64,000 bases of DNA from Ruminococcaceae bacterium UBA4871 (GCA_002399445.1 DHDR01000031.1:622-64621); one strand, 5' to 3'; positions 42,753 through 52,404 are shown, counted from the first letter of the stretch. Notes: generated by a model from the sequence alone, not told the origin. A program made the numbers and translations.

Positions 42753-42827
42753 TGGCTGGGCTGGCGGGATTCGGACCCACGCATGACGGAGTCAAAGTCC
42801 GTTGCCTTACCGCTTGGCTACAGCCCA
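42753..42827 (-). tRNA. trnQ: tRNA-Gln (anticodon UUG)
   Basis: Acceptor stem TGGGCTG/CAGCCCA, anticodon stem-loop ACGGA-CTTTGAC-TCCGT with anticodon TTG, T-loop GTCCGAATC and encoded CCA end. Last of four co-oriented tRNA genes. Confidence 0.95.
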
Positions 42828-42876
42828 ATATAAAAATACGGAGCGTGGAAAATCCATGCCCCGTACAGTAAATGTG

Positions 42877-42954
42877 TGGGGTGGAAGATGGGATTCGAAC
42901 CCACGGTCTCCAGAGCCACAATCTGGCGCTTTAACCAGCTAAGCTACATCCACC
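42877..42954 (-). tRNA. trnH: tRNA-His (anticodon GUG)
   Basis: Anticodon stem-loop CCAGA-TTGTGGC-TCTGG, anticodon GTG. The extra 5' G (position -1), needed by histidyl-tRNA synthetase, is at 42954 opposite C73. One T-T mismatch in the acceptor stem. Encoded CCA. Confidence 0.94.
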
Positions 42955-42957
42955 ATT

Positions 42958-43034
<77 letters not shown>

Positions 43035-43048
43035 GTATCCCTTCCTCA

Positions 43049-43122
43049 TGGAGCGAGTGATGGGAATCGAACCCACACAACCAGCTTGGAAGGCTGGAGT
43101 TCTACCATTGAACTACACTCGC
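43049..43122 (-). tRNA. trnG: tRNA-Gly (anticodon UCC)
   Basis: Acceptor GCGAGTG/CACTCGC, anticodon stem-loop CCAGC-CTTCCAA-GCTGG, anticodon TCC, encoded CCA. First gene of the tRNA operon. Confidence 0.95.
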
Positions 43123-43139
43123 AATTAGCAACGGATACT

Positions 43140-43169
43140 AATATACCATAGAAAGCCTCTATTTGTCAA
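43140..43169 (-). promoter_or_regulatory. Promoter of the tRNA operon
   Basis: Minus-strand TTGACA (43164-43169), 18-base spacer, TATATT (43140-43145), 18 bases before tRNA-Gly. Confidence 0.8.
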
Positions 43170-43380
43170 GAGTTCACCCGCAAATTCAGCAATTTTTTCT
43201 TAATTCGGTCAATATTTCGAGAATCTTATTCAGATTCGTGCAAATATTGCATGATATAGAAATTATCGGAAGTAAGATTGGAAATAAGAAATGTAACCCA
43301 CAAAAGAAAACATGTTTTCAAAGAAATCCCCGTTGGAAAGTTTTCCGCACTTTTCCCCCACCCACAGGGGGCTTAACGCT

Positions 43381-44421
43381 TTATGTCATTTGCGCAACAG
43401 GCGGATGCGGTAAAATTTTTTGCAGCAATTTCTGTAACGTACTTCCACCCAAACCAAACGGCTGGACAGCCCGGCAGCCTGGTACCGACATCGCTGCACC
43501 ATTTTTATCAAATTCCAGCACACAAGCATCGGACGAAATCACATCATCAATAAATGCAAGATCAGAATAAAAATCCACACAGAAAACCGGATTCCTCTGG
43601 GACTGCCGTGAATGGACTGTATAAGCGAGCATTTCTTTCTGTTTCTTTTCAGAACAGGTATCTGCCGCTACAAAGAAGAAAAACGGTACCCTTGCCTGCA
43701 AAATATGCGGCAAGATTTGTTCTTCATAAGTTTCCCTGCTGAAACAACTGTCATAATCGCACCATGCAGCATAAAAGCATTTGCTCTGCTGCATGAATGC
43801 AGCTTCATTCAAAAAATGCGTACTGTCCCAATGGATACATGTCAGTGTATTTTTCACTTCCAGCATTGCACGGGAGAGTTCCGCTGTCACATGACAACCC
43901 TCCACAAATAGGATAAAAGCGCAATTCCGGTATTTTTTCAAAACTGGTACCAATTTGAGTGGAGAATAATCCTGACTGCAAAAAAATATATAGCAGGAAA
44001 TGCCCATGGCAACACCTTGGCGAATCACATCATCCAACATGTCAACCGTAAGCGTTCCGCCGGTATCCATCCGAAAAACAATTGTCCACGGAACATTGTG
44101 ACCCGCTGTCTTTTCCAGCGCACGGACTTTTTTGGCTCCAACGGTCCAGCTATTATAAGCCAAGTTCATACCAAATGTCTTGAGCTGCTTTTGATTCGCA
44201 TACACAACCAAGTCATGAATCCATTTGTAGTAGGAACTGCGTTCATTGCGAAGCATTTCACCGAAAATGTCAAAGAAATAACGCTGAAATCTTCCTTTTG
44301 CAAAAAAAGTTCCCAAATCCACCAGCTGCCGAACGCTGCGTTTTGGATCACGCTCAATATCTTTGAATCCCTTATCCACGGCAGCGCTGATGAATGTTCG
44401 TGTCATTACATCTGATTTCAC
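43381..44421 (-). CDS. Uncharacterised protein, about 346 residues
   Basis: Not recognised with certainty. The second GTG (44421) has AAAGGCGG nine bases upstream and is preferred; an earlier GTG is at 44430. Soluble, no signal peptide. The middle part alternates strands and helices (FGMNLAYNSWTVGAKKVRAL, VPWTIVFRMDTGGTLTVDML, ISCYIFFCSQDYSPLKLV, CAFILFVEGCHV, TCIHWDST) like a TIM-barrel. I considered a radical-SAM relative, but no CxxxCxxC cluster motif is present. Divergent from the second DegV gene, upstream of which an operator-like palindrome lies. Confidence 0.75.
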   Translation of the reverse strand: MKSDVMTRTFISAAVDKGFKDIERDPKRSVRQLVDLGTFFAKGRFQRYFFDIFGEMLRNERSSYYKWIHDLVVYANQKQLKTFGMNLAYNSWTVGAKKVRALEKTAGHNVPWTIVFRMDTGGTLTVDMLDDVIRQGVAMGISCYIFFCSQDYSPLKLVPVLKKYRNCAFILFVEGCHVTAELSRAMLEVKNTLTCIHWDSTHFLNEAAFMQQSKCFYAAWCDYDSCFSRETYEEQILPHILQARVPFFFFVAADTCSEKKQKEMLAYTVHSRQSQRNPVFCVDFYSDLAFIDDVISSDACVLEFDKNGAAMSVPGCRAVQPFGLGGSTLQKLLQKILPHPPVAQMT

Positions 44422-44745
44422 ACTGCTCACCCGCCTTTATTAGCTTTTTAATGAATATCTTTGCCGTTTATTTTCTCAATTTTCTGAATGACAGGTAAAA
44501 TAATGATTATAAATAACTATAATCTTTTTTGAGTTTTGCCAAAATAGACAAACATACACATATGTCTAAAAAACAGACGCTTGTGTAGAGTTGTCGTATT
44601 TCTGCGAAAAAGGAAAAGCATTTGTCAAAATACTTTTTTTCTGGTACTCTAACTATGATATAATAAAATGTGTTGAAAGTAAATGGCTGAATCAGATTCT
44701 ACCTTTTCACACTTCAGCCTGCAAAGTAAAAGGAGAAGATACATA
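44422..44745. promoter_or_regulatory. Divergent intergenic region
   Basis: AT-rich. TAGACA-N12-TGTCTA (44545-44568) and GATTATA-N6-TATAATC (44505-44524) are inverted repeats that could be operators. An extended -10 (TATGATATAAT) near 44654-44664 is the likely start signal for the DegV gene. No RNA gene recognised. Confidence 0.45.
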
Positions 44746-45639
44746 ATGGAGGATGGTTACTGTCTATTAACAGATGCCACAGCTGAATTGAGTCCGGAAC
44801 TTGCCCAGCAGCTTGACGTTGACGTCATACCAATGCCGCTTGATATTGACGGTGTTCCTTACCAATTTCAGTTTTTCAATGACAATTTCAGTGTTTCAGA
44901 TTTTTACGGACAACTGCGTGCGGGAAAATTTTCCCATACATCGCAGGTAAACGAATCCGTTTATCAGGAATATTTTGAAAAATATCTGAAGCAGGGTATT
45001 GATATTCTGTACCTTTGTTTCTCCTCTGGCCTTAGCAGCACTTATCATGCAGCATGCCGCTGCATGGAACAGCTGCGCGAAAAATATCCGGAACGTCGGA
45101 TGACCTGCATCGACAGTTTGTGTGCATCCGCTGGACTAGGACTGCTGACCTACACAGCAGTCCAAAAGAAACGGGCCGGTGCCACTATGGAAGAACTGGA
45201 AAAATGGGCGCTGGGACGCCGTCAAGCCGTATGCCACTGCTTCAAAGTGGATGAGCTGGACCATCTGCGCCGTGGTGGGCGCATTTCCGCCACAACAGCA
45301 ATCGTTGGTTCTGCACTTCAGATCAAACCCATTCTCGTCGTGAATCCGGAAGGAAAATTGCAGCCGATTGCAAAGGTACGCGGCCGCAGACGCGCCATGG
45401 AGTATCTGCTGAACGCCGTGAAAAAGAATCTGCTGGATGATGAAGAAAGCGAGACACTTTTCATCGGCCATGGCGATGACCTTGGAGAAGCAATTGCACT
45501 GAAAAAAGCCGTGCAGGCAGAGTGCCCACATGTTAAAAAAGTCTTTGTTGTTCCACTCAGTCCCATCATCGGGACACACGTCGGCCCGGGCATGATTGAT
45601 ATTCTGTTTTACGGCAAAGACCGTATGTGCAAAATCTAA
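44746..45639 (+). CDS. DegV family fatty-acid-binding protein (paralogue 2)
   Basis: 297 residues from ATG 44746 (AAAAGGAG upstream); the 21 open codons upstream are unsupported. Same fold as paralogue 1: LLTDATAELSPELAQQL, FSHTSQVNESVYQEYF with the fatty-acid loop, SSGLSSTYHAA, HLRRGGRISATTAIV and the C-terminal GTHVGPGMIDI. Clearly divergent from paralogue 1, so they probably bind different ligands rather than being a recent duplication. Confidence 0.9.
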   Translation: MEDGYCLLTDATAELSPELAQQLDVDVIPMPLDIDGVPYQFQFFNDNFSVSDFYGQLRAGKFSHTSQVNESVYQEYFEKYLKQGIDILYLCFSSGLSSTYHAACRCMEQLREKYPERRMTCIDSLCASAGLGLLTYTAVQKKRAGATMEELEKWALGRRQAVCHCFKVDELDHLRRGGRISATTAIVGSALQIKPILVVNPEGKLQPIAKVRGRRRAMEYLLNAVKKNLLDDEESETLFIGHGDDLGEAIALKKAVQAECPHVKKVFVVPLSPIIGTHVGPGMIDILFYGKDRMCKI

Positions 45640-45672
45640 TTTTTTCTTTTGGAATACAGATACATACAAAGC

Positions 45673-45710
45673 AAAAATGGATGACGCAATTGATGCTGTC
45701 ATCCATTTTT
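45673..45710. terminator. Bidirectional terminator, DegV paralogue 2 and clp gene
   Basis: AAAAATGGATGAC (45673-45685) pairs with GTCATCCATTTTT (45698-45710), with a T/A-tract on each side, between convergent genes. Confidence 0.88.
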
Positions 45711-45729
45711 TGTATCCGTCAGTCTCCCG

Positions 45730-48042
45730 TTAAACCAAGGTGCAAAGTGATAGCTCATCCTGCTGATCCTGCACCGTCAGGCTAACTCCGGCAAGTCCTG
45801 TTTCTGATGTGTTGATGATAATCTCGGCAAGTTTATCCTCTACTTTGCGGCGAATCAGATTCCGCAGGTCACGCGCGCCGCTCTTACCGCCATATGCGTG
45901 CTTAGCAAGCCAGCGGATGGCAGCCGCATCATACGTAAATGTAATTCTGCGCTCTTTAAGGGAATCCACATATTCATTCAGCATCAGCTTTGCAATTTTT
46001 CCAAAGTCCTCTTCCGAAAGCGGACGGAAAACAATAATTTCATCTACCCGGCTCAGGAACTCCGGCCGCAAAAACTCCCGCAGTGCTTTCAACGCATGTT
46101 CTTTGCTGGCATTCTCTTCACTGCGGTTGAATCCCAGCGCCGACTCCTGCGTGTTGCTGCCGGCATTACTGGTCATAATAATAATGGTATTTTCAAAGTT
46201 AACATTTCTACCCTGCGCATCCGTGATATGACCTTCATCCAGAATCTGCAGAAGAATATTCATGACATCAGGGTGGGCTTTTTCAATCTCATCAAACAGC
46301 AAAACACTGTAAGGCTGACGGCGGACTTTCTCAGTCAGCTGCCCGGCCTCATCATAGCCAACATAACCGGGAGGAGAACCAATGATGCGGGAAACGCTGT
46401 ACTTCTCCATAAATTCACTCATGTCCAAACGAATCAGCGTTTCAGGTTTGTCAAAAAGCTCTTTAGAAAGCACTTTGGCAAGCTCAGTTTTGCCGACACC
46501 GGTCGGCCCGACAAAAATAAAGGAAGCAGGACGGCGGCGCGGACTAATCTGTACCCTGCTGCGGCGGATTGCTGCGGAAACAGCAGAAACAGCTTCTCCC
46601 TGCCCAATAATATGCTGATTCAAAATACCTTCGATATTGGAAAGTTTTTTAAGCTCACTTTCCTGCACACGGCTGGCAGGGATTCCCGTCCAAAGTTCAA
46701 TAACATGGGCAAGGTCCTTTTCTTCTACCGGTGCACCGATTGCTGAAGAAGCCAGTTCAGAAATGCGCTGCTCAGTACGGGAAATTTCCGTACGTACCTT
46801 GGCAAGCTGCTCAAAATTTGTCTCCTCGCCGTCTGCCGTCATATCTTCTTCATCCCGGTGCAGTTTTGTCAGTTGATTATTAAGCTGATCATATTCGGAC
46901 ATGGATTTATTTCGCAGAGCCGCACATGCGCAGGACTCATCCAGCAAGTCAATCGCTTTGTCCGGCAGGAAACGGTCATTGATGTAGCGCTCTGCTAAAA
47001 CTACTGTGCGTTTCGCAATCTCATTTGACACATGCACCCTGTGAAAATTTTCATAATAGCCTTTAATACCGAGGATGATCTGTGTGGCTTCCTCCACAGA
47101 TGGTTCATCAATAGTGACCGGCTGGAAACGGCGCTCCAGTGCCGCATCCTTCTCAATATACTTGCGGTATTCTGTAAAAGTGGTTGCGCCAATCACCTGA
47201 ATTTCTCCGCGGGAAAGGGCCGGCTTCAGAATATTGGCAGCATTCATACTGCCCTCTGCATCACCTGTACCCACCAGATTATGAATTTCATCAATGAACA
47301 GGATAATATTTCCCTCCTGCCGAATTTCATCAATCAGGCCTTTGATACGGCTCTCAAACTGTCCGCGAAACTGCGTGCCTGCAACCAGAGATGTCAGATC
47401 CAACAGGAAAATTTCCTTTTGCTGCAGATGTGCCGGCACATTTCCGTCTGCAATCCGCAAAGCCAGCCCTTCGGCTACTGCAGTCTTGCCGACACCCGGT
47501 TCCCCAATCAGGCAGGGATTATTTTTCGTGCGGCGGGAAAGGATCTGGATGACACGGCTGATTTCCTTATCACGGCCAATCACATGGTCCATTTCGCCGG
47601 ATTTTGCCTTTGCCGTCAGATTCGTGCAATACGCATTCAGATGCCTGCGCTTCGTCTTGGCTCTGTCGGCCCTGCCCCTTTTCTTTTTCTCAGATGAAGA
47701 TGAATCTTCAGAGGCATGCTCCTGTGCAGGCTGGCTTTCTGACCCACCATAAAAATTTTTCAGAAAAGCGGTGGGGAGCAATGCAGCACCGCCGGGGACA
47801 AAACCATCTTCATCCCCATTGTTTTCCGTATTTCCGCCATCCGGATTTACAAGATCATTTAGTTCATCCTCCATGGCCTCCATCTGTTCATCCGTCAAAC
47901 CCATCTTATCTATCAAATCATTTACCGGCTTTATGCCAAGTTCCCTTGCACAGGTCAGACAAAGCCCCTGTGTTTTGCCAGCATCCTCCGAGGAAGAAAG
48001 GAATACCACCGCAGGACGCTTATGACACCTGGAACACAACAT
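45730..48042 (-). CDS. clpC: ClpC-like AAA+ unfoldase with N-terminal zinc finger
   Basis: About 770 residues from ATG 48042; an open frame continues 22 codons upstream and the ribosome binding site is weak, so the start is uncertain. Residues 1-35 form a Cys4 finger (CSRC at 3-6, CLTC at 28-31) like that of McsA, followed by an acidic linker, in place of the usual Clp repeat domain. Then D1 with Walker A GEPGVGKTAV and Walker B IILFIDEIHNL, a middle domain, and D2 with GPTGVGKTEL. An LGF tripeptide in ESALGFNRS at the ClpP-docking loop suggests it feeds ClpP. Confidence 0.88.
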   Translation of the reverse strand: MLCSRCHKRPAVVFLSSSEDAGKTQGLCLTCARELGIKPVNDLIDKMGLTDEQMEAMEDELNDLVNPDGGNTENNGDEDGFVPGGAALLPTAFLKNFYGGSESQPAQEHASEDSSSSEKKKRGRADRAKTKRRHLNAYCTNLTAKAKSGEMDHVIGRDKEISRVIQILSRRTKNNPCLIGEPGVGKTAVAEGLALRIADGNVPAHLQQKEIFLLDLTSLVAGTQFRGQFESRIKGLIDEIRQEGNIILFIDEIHNLVGTGDAEGSMNAANILKPALSRGEIQVIGATTFTEYRKYIEKDAALERRFQPVTIDEPSVEEATQIILGIKGYYENFHRVHVSNEIAKRTVVLAERYINDRFLPDKAIDLLDESCACAALRNKSMSEYDQLNNQLTKLHRDEEDMTADGEETNFEQLAKVRTEISRTEQRISELASSAIGAPVEEKDLAHVIELWTGIPASRVQESELKKLSNIEGILNQHIIGQGEAVSAVSAAIRRSRVQISPRRRPASFIFVGPTGVGKTELAKVLSKELFDKPETLIRLDMSEFMEKYSVSRIIGSPPGYVGYDEAGQLTEKVRRQPYSVLLFDEIEKAHPDVMNILLQILDEGHITDAQGRNVNFENTIIIMTSNAGSNTQESALGFNRSEENASKEHALKALREFLRPEFLSRVDEIIVFRPLSEEDFGKIAKLMLNEYVDSLKERRITFTYDAAAIRWLAKHAYGGKSGARDLRNLIRRKVEDKLAEIIINTSETGLAGVSLTVQDQQDELSLCTLV

Positions 48043-48193
48043 CTTCAAAATCACTTCGTTTCTTTCAGAATTTCCGGATTTTTCACAAGCTGTGGAAAAT
48101 CCGAACACATATTATTATAGTCCATATAGGAGCCGGAAAGTTAAATAAATTATAAATAAATTCCGGCAACTACATCATTGGTCTAAATATTCG

Positions 48194-48820
48194 CTAGTTT
48201 TCTTTAATGCGCTTTTTCTTATCCATAACCTCGGCCAAGTCAATCTGGTCTTCCGGATCCGTACTTTTTAGGATGCGGAAAAACTCCCGGGCATACATCA
48301 AAAGCGCAAAAATCATAAATGCTGCTGTGATAACCAGCATAAGAATCGCTGTTTTCTGATGATAAAATTGGAAAACATCCATTACAAGGATTGTGACGAA
48401 TGTAACATAAAATAGGATTGTAGCCAGCTTGCCATACCATTTCGCGGCACATGGTTTTTTCCCTTTTTTCAGCAAAATTCCGCCTGCCACCAGCATAATG
48501 CCTTCCTTTACAATAAAAATCATCAGAAATGGCAGCAGGACCCAATGCCGGATGGCGATGCTGATCGCCACTGCGCCCTGTGTCAGCTTGTCAGAAAGCG
48601 GATCAAGCATCTGACCTAGTTCAGTAAACTGATTAAAATGCCGGGCCACAAAGCCATCCAGCGCATCTGTCAGCCCGGCAATAATTAATACGAGAACTGC
48701 TGCACGGATATGTCCCCCTAAATACAGGCACATAAACGGAATGATCAGCACAATCCGCAGCACTGTCAGCGTATTGGGAATATTAAAATTTTTATTTTTG
48801 ATCTGCATCCGCTTTGACAT
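48194..48820 (-). CDS. pgsA: CDP-diacylglycerol-glycerol-3-phosphate 3-phosphatidyltransferase
   Basis: 208 residues from ATG 48820 (204 if the ATG at 48808 is used). Makes phosphatidylglycerophosphate at the membrane. The CDP-alcohol phosphotransferase motif (DG-x2-AR-x8-G-x3-D-x3-D) is in DALDGFVARHFNQFTELGQMLDPLSDK, about residues 55-80. Four or more membrane helices. The start lies inside the end of cvpA (about 28 bases overlap), suggesting coupled translation. Confidence 0.92.
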   Translation of the reverse strand: MSKRMQIKNKNFNIPNTLTVLRIVLIIPFMCLYLGGHIRAAVLVLIIAGLTDALDGFVARHFNQFTELGQMLDPLSDKLTQGAVAISIAIRHWVLLPFLMIFIVKEGIMLVAGGILLKKGKKPCAAKWYGKLATILFYVTFVTILVMDVFQFYHQKTAILMLVITAAFMIFALLMYAREFFRILKSTDPEDQIDLAEVMDKKKRIKEN

Positions 48821-49436
48821 CCCCTCTCAGGATCTTATCATACAACGTATAAACCGGATTCCTGACAGACTTGGGAAGTTTAGTAAATGCTTCTTGCATT
48901 TTCTGTGTGATTTGAGTTCCGGCTTTTTTCACATTGGAAGCGAGCTTGCTGTTGTTTGGCGTCGACGGAGCCGCCGCTTCCTGCATCTGCAACACAACAG
49001 AATCATGAAAGCCGGAAAGCGGAATGTTTTTGGGATATTTCAGAGCAAGCAATGGCAGTGCTAACCGCAATAGCGCACAAATCAGCATGACCGCAATCAC
49101 ACCTTTCACACCGCCCAAAATCCCGCCAAACACACGATTGACCGTATGCAGCACTGGAAGACGGCATACTGCAGTGAGCAGATGACCCACAATTCCAGCA
49201 AAAATCAGAATGAGCAGGAACGCCAATATCGTACAAATGATTTTCGCCGCAAATGGATCCTGCTTTTTCATAATGGGTATCACACCGGCAAGCCATTTCC
49301 CTAAATGAGGGGACAGCAGCACTGCTGCAATCATCCCTACCAGCCCGGCAAGCGTGCGTGCAGCACCTTTATTGGCACCTGCAATAATGCAGGCAATCAA
49401 AACAATGATAAGAATAATATCTATGGCAACACCCAT
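48792..49436 (-). CDS. cvpA: CvpA family membrane protein
   Basis: 214 residues from ATG 49436 (AGGAGG upstream). Four hydrophobic helices in the first 150 residues (IDIILIIVLIACIIAGANKG, LAGLVGMIAAVLLSPHLG, IICTILAFLLILIFAGIVG, IAVMLICALLRLALPLL) with the conserved NRxFGGILGGVKG loop. C-terminal cytosolic tail. CvpA was named for colicin V production; its real function is unclear. Confidence 0.85.
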   Translation of the reverse strand: MGVAIDIILIIVLIACIIAGANKGAARTLAGLVGMIAAVLLSPHLGKWLAGVIPIMKKQDPFAAKIICTILAFLLILIFAGIVGHLLTAVCRLPVLHTVNRVFGGILGGVKGVIAVMLICALLRLALPLLALKYPKNIPLSGFHDSVVLQMQEAAAPSTPNNSKLASNVKKAGTQITQKMQEAFTKLPKSVRNPVYTLYDKILRGDVKADADQK

Positions 49437-49515
49437 GTCTATGCCTCCTGCTGCTTTTGCGAAATGCATATATATTGTTAGATTATACTATACTTTCCTT
49501 CATGCTACAACCGGT

Positions 49516-50787
49516 TTATTCCAGCTTTTCGAGCTTTATTTCTGAAACTTCCAGGACAAAAGCTTCATTACCGCTGCGCAGCGCGATTGCACGCGCATTG
49601 CTGCCCGCGCTGCAAGAACCAGCCGGTTGACCGGCATCTGTAAAGGCATGTACTGTTCCTTCGCTAAGTGCTGCCATTTTGTTTCCGAATCTGGATACAC
49701 TTGAGATTGTCCCGTCAACCTGCGCCGAACCGATTAAATTCCCATTCAAGTTGATTGCTGTCAGGCTGCTGTTCGCTGCATTGTGAAATTTAGACAGTCC
49801 CAGCACGGCCATTCCGCTGCTTAAATTCCAAGCAGAAAGTTCTCCGCCGTCATAATGATAAGCATGCAGGGCTTTACCGGAAGCGTCCATAGCGGCCGTC
49901 TGCTTGTCGCCGACAGCAAGAATGCCGCCCGTATCTGTATAAGCCACATCCAAGAAGACTGTATCGCTGTAAGAAGCTGTTGGTTTGACTAGCGAACTGG
50001 AATTAAAGTCTAATTTGTAAACCACACTGACCATTTCCCCGCCGCTGGTACCAACAGCCGTCACAGCTGCTTGTGTGCCGGAATCATTGAGGGCAACTGC
50101 AGTTGGATAATATTCTGAGAATGAATATTCATAGGCAGTCTGCCCATTTTGCAGATAGACAGTCAGTTTTCCGCAGTATCCGTCCTGCTGTGTCAGCAGG
50201 GCATAACGGCCATTGGAGCAGACAGCCCCACCCAGCAGTTTGCCATCCGCACTGTCGGAAACCAAAGTTTTCAGTTGATTTTCCAGCCGGTATCCGGTTC
50301 CGCCCAAGTTGTAAACCAGCACCCGGTTTCCACTGACGTTCATAACCGGATCTGAAAAGCTGTGCTTTTTGGAAAACAGCTGCTTTGCGGAACCATTATA
50401 AGCCTCAATTGCCGTATCGCTGGTGAGAAAGATATTTTTTCCGGCGGACATGAAATTCCGCGGCATGATATTTTCACTGCTAAGATGTAAAGGATAGCCA
50501 TTTCCTGTACCCAGACCGAGCATTTCTGTCTGCATCCATTCTGAGATATTCTCCGGCTTAAGACTTTCCCTGTTCACCCAAACGGCCATAACAACTGCAC
50601 AAATAAGCAGAATGATAATTGCCGTGTAGATGCCGCGCGGCGGTTTTTGTGAGCGTTGAACCGTTTTACGCCAGCTCTTTTGACTCTTTTGACTGCCGAT
50701 AGGAGGCAATTCTCCCGGCAGACGGCTGTCGGAAGAGCTGTGTGCACGAATCCGTCTCAGCCGGTTTCTCTGCGAATTAATCTGCAT
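49516..50787 (-). CDS. DUF5711 family membrane-anchored beta-propeller-like protein
   Basis: 423 residues from ATG 50787 (AGGAGG upstream, overlapping the truA end by 11 bases). A basic Ser/Pro-rich cytosolic N-terminus of about 50 residues, one membrane helix (YTAIIILLICAVVMAVWV), then an extracytoplasmic domain of repeating short beta blades (e.g. ENIMPRNFMSAGKNIFLTSD and later NGRYALLTQQDGYCG). No catalytic motif seen. A conserved clostridial family of unknown function. Confidence 0.8.
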   Translation of the reverse strand: MQINSQRNRLRRIRAHSSSDSRLPGELPPIGSQKSQKSWRKTVQRSQKPPRGIYTAIIILLICAVVMAVWVNRESLKPENISEWMQTEMLGLGTGNGYPLHLSSENIMPRNFMSAGKNIFLTSDTAIEAYNGSAKQLFSKKHSFSDPVMNVSGNRVLVYNLGGTGYRLENQLKTLVSDSADGKLLGGAVCSNGRYALLTQQDGYCGKLTVYLQNGQTAYEYSFSEYYPTAVALNDSGTQAAVTAVGTSGGEMVSVVYKLDFNSSSLVKPTASYSDTVFLDVAYTDTGGILAVGDKQTAAMDASGKALHAYHYDGGELSAWNLSSGMAVLGLSKFHNAANSSLTAINLNGNLIGSAQVDGTISSVSRFGNKMAALSEGTVHAFTDAGQPAGSCSAGSNARAIALRSGNEAFVLEVSEIKLEKLE

Positions 50788-51538
50788 GCAGATCCGCCTC
50801 CTTATAAAATACACGGTTTAGATAAAGTCCCTGCGGCGGCGCTGTCGGACCGGCCCGGGTACGATCCTTCGATGCGAAAATTTTCGGAATTGCATCCGGC
50901 GCTATTTTCCCCTGCGCAACGTATAAAAGCGTTCCGGTCAAAATTCTTACCATATTATACAGGAACCCATCTGCGGAAACAGAAAAGCAGACCAAGTTGC
51001 CCTTCCGCCGGACCTCAGCCTGTGTAACCTTCCGTGTAAAGTTTCTGGATTCCCGCTTATCCAACGTACAGAAAGAAGTGAAGTCATGACTGCCTACATA
51101 TTGTGCCGCGGCAGCATTGAGCTGCGTTTCGTCCAGCGGATACCAATAATGCAGTGCCCGCTGATAGAGGAATGGGCTGCGCACCGGTGCATTCCAGATT
51201 TGATAAACATATTGTTTCCCCTTGCAGGAATAACGTGCATGAAAATCCTCCGGCACCTCACGGCATGCCTGCACCGCCACATCCGGCGGCAGGAAATGAT
51301 TTAAAGCATCCACCAGCCGCCCACAGGGGATCCGACTCTGTGTATGAAACGAGACACAGAACATACGGGCATGCACACCTGCATCCGTTCGGGAGCAGCC
51401 TTTTAAATTCGGTTTTTCCTGCATTACACTTACCAGTGCATTCTGCAAAACTTCCTGTACGGTTACAGCATTCGGCTGAATCTGCCAGCCATGATAGCGG
51501 GCGCCGTCAAAACACAAGGTAAGTAAAAGATTACGCAC
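50777..51538 (-). CDS. truA: tRNA pseudouridine synthase A
   Basis: 253 residues from GTG 51538 (AAAGGAG eight bases upstream); 66 open codons upstream lack support. Modifies U38-U40 of the tRNA anticodon arm. VRNLLLTLCFDGARYHGWQIQ at the start and the catalytic Asp in GCSRTDAGVHARMF, then HARYSCKGKQYVYQIWN. Directly after ecfT, the usual Firmicutes order. Confidence 0.95.
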   Translation of the reverse strand: MRNLLLTLCFDGARYHGWQIQPNAVTVQEVLQNALVSVMQEKPNLKGCSRTDAGVHARMFCVSFHTQSRIPCGRLVDALNHFLPPDVAVQACREVPEDFHARYSCKGKQYVYQIWNAPVRSPFLYQRALHYWYPLDETQLNAAAAQYVGSHDFTSFCTLDKRESRNFTRKVTQAEVRRKGNLVCFSVSADGFLYNMVRILTGTLLYVAQGKIAPDAIPKIFASKDRTRAGPTAPPQGLYLNRVFYKEADLHAD

Positions 51539-51591
51539 AGGCCGCTCCTTTCCTGACAGTTTGTACAATTTCCACGATTTATCAATCAATT

Positions 51592-52404
51592 TTAAATAAC
51601 AGTCGGCAAAAAAATGTTGAGAAGAATAACAACCGCCAAAACCGCTGCACCAAAAAGCAAGGCGATATAATCCAGCGCAACCATGTGCAGGACTTTCATC
51701 TTTGTGCGGCCTTCTCCGCCATGGTAGCAGCGGCATTCCATTGCCATTGCCAGTTCATAAGCCCGCCGGAAAGAGGAAACAAACAGCGGAATCAGCACAG
51801 GGATAAGGGATTTAATCCGCTGCATCAGCCCGCCGGATTCCATATCCGCACCGCGGGCTTTCTGCGCCGCCATAATCTTGTCCGTTTCTTCCAACAATGT
51901 CGGCACAAAACGGAGCGCAATGGTCATCATCATGGCAATCTCATGCACTTTCACATGCAGCGATTTTAAGGGCGACATCAGCCGCTCCATCGCATCGGTG
52001 AGTTCCGTAGGAGACGTTGTAAAAGTCAGAATCGAGCTAAAGAGAATCAAACTGACAATTCGCACTGCAATGAAGATGGCATTTTGAATTCCGTTTGCCG
52101 TTATCTGCATAAAGCCAATCTGCACCAATACGGGTCCGCTTCCGTAAAACAGATTGAGCACCGAGGTAAACAGCACAATAAACAGAATCCCCTTCATGCT
52201 CTTAAAATACATTTTCACAGGAACTCCGGATACTGCCATCAGGCAAAACGTAACCACTGTAAGGAATCCCAAGCTCCAAAAATTATTGGCTACAAAAATA
52301 TAAACAATGAATGCAATGGTCAGAAGCAGTTTGGCACGCGGGTCCAGCCGGTGGATAGGAGAACTTCCGGGAAAATACTGCCCAAGTGTAATGTCTCTTG
52401 TCAT
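51592..52404 (-). CDS. ecfT: ECF transporter transmembrane subunit EcfT
   Basis: 270 residues, about five to six membrane helices. MTRDITLGQYFPGSSPIHRLDPRAK is the typical start. The coupling helices bear the AxxARG motif (KIMAAQKARGADMESG). Shared energising unit for vitamin/cobalt/nickel ECF importers, used with separate substrate-binding S proteins not seen in this window. Start overlaps ecfA2 by four bases. Confidence 0.94.
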   Translation of the reverse strand: MTRDITLGQYFPGSSPIHRLDPRAKLLLTIAFIVYIFVANNFWSLGFLTVVTFCLMAVSGVPVKMYFKSMKGILFIVLFTSVLNLFYGSGPVLVQIGFMQITANGIQNAIFIAVRIVSLILFSSILTFTTSPTELTDAMERLMSPLKSLHVKVHEIAMMMTIALRFVPTLLEETDKIMAAQKARGADMESGGLMQRIKSLIPVLIPLFVSSFRRAYELAMAMECRCYHGGEGRTKMKVLHMVALDYIALLFGAAVLAVVILLNIFLPTVI

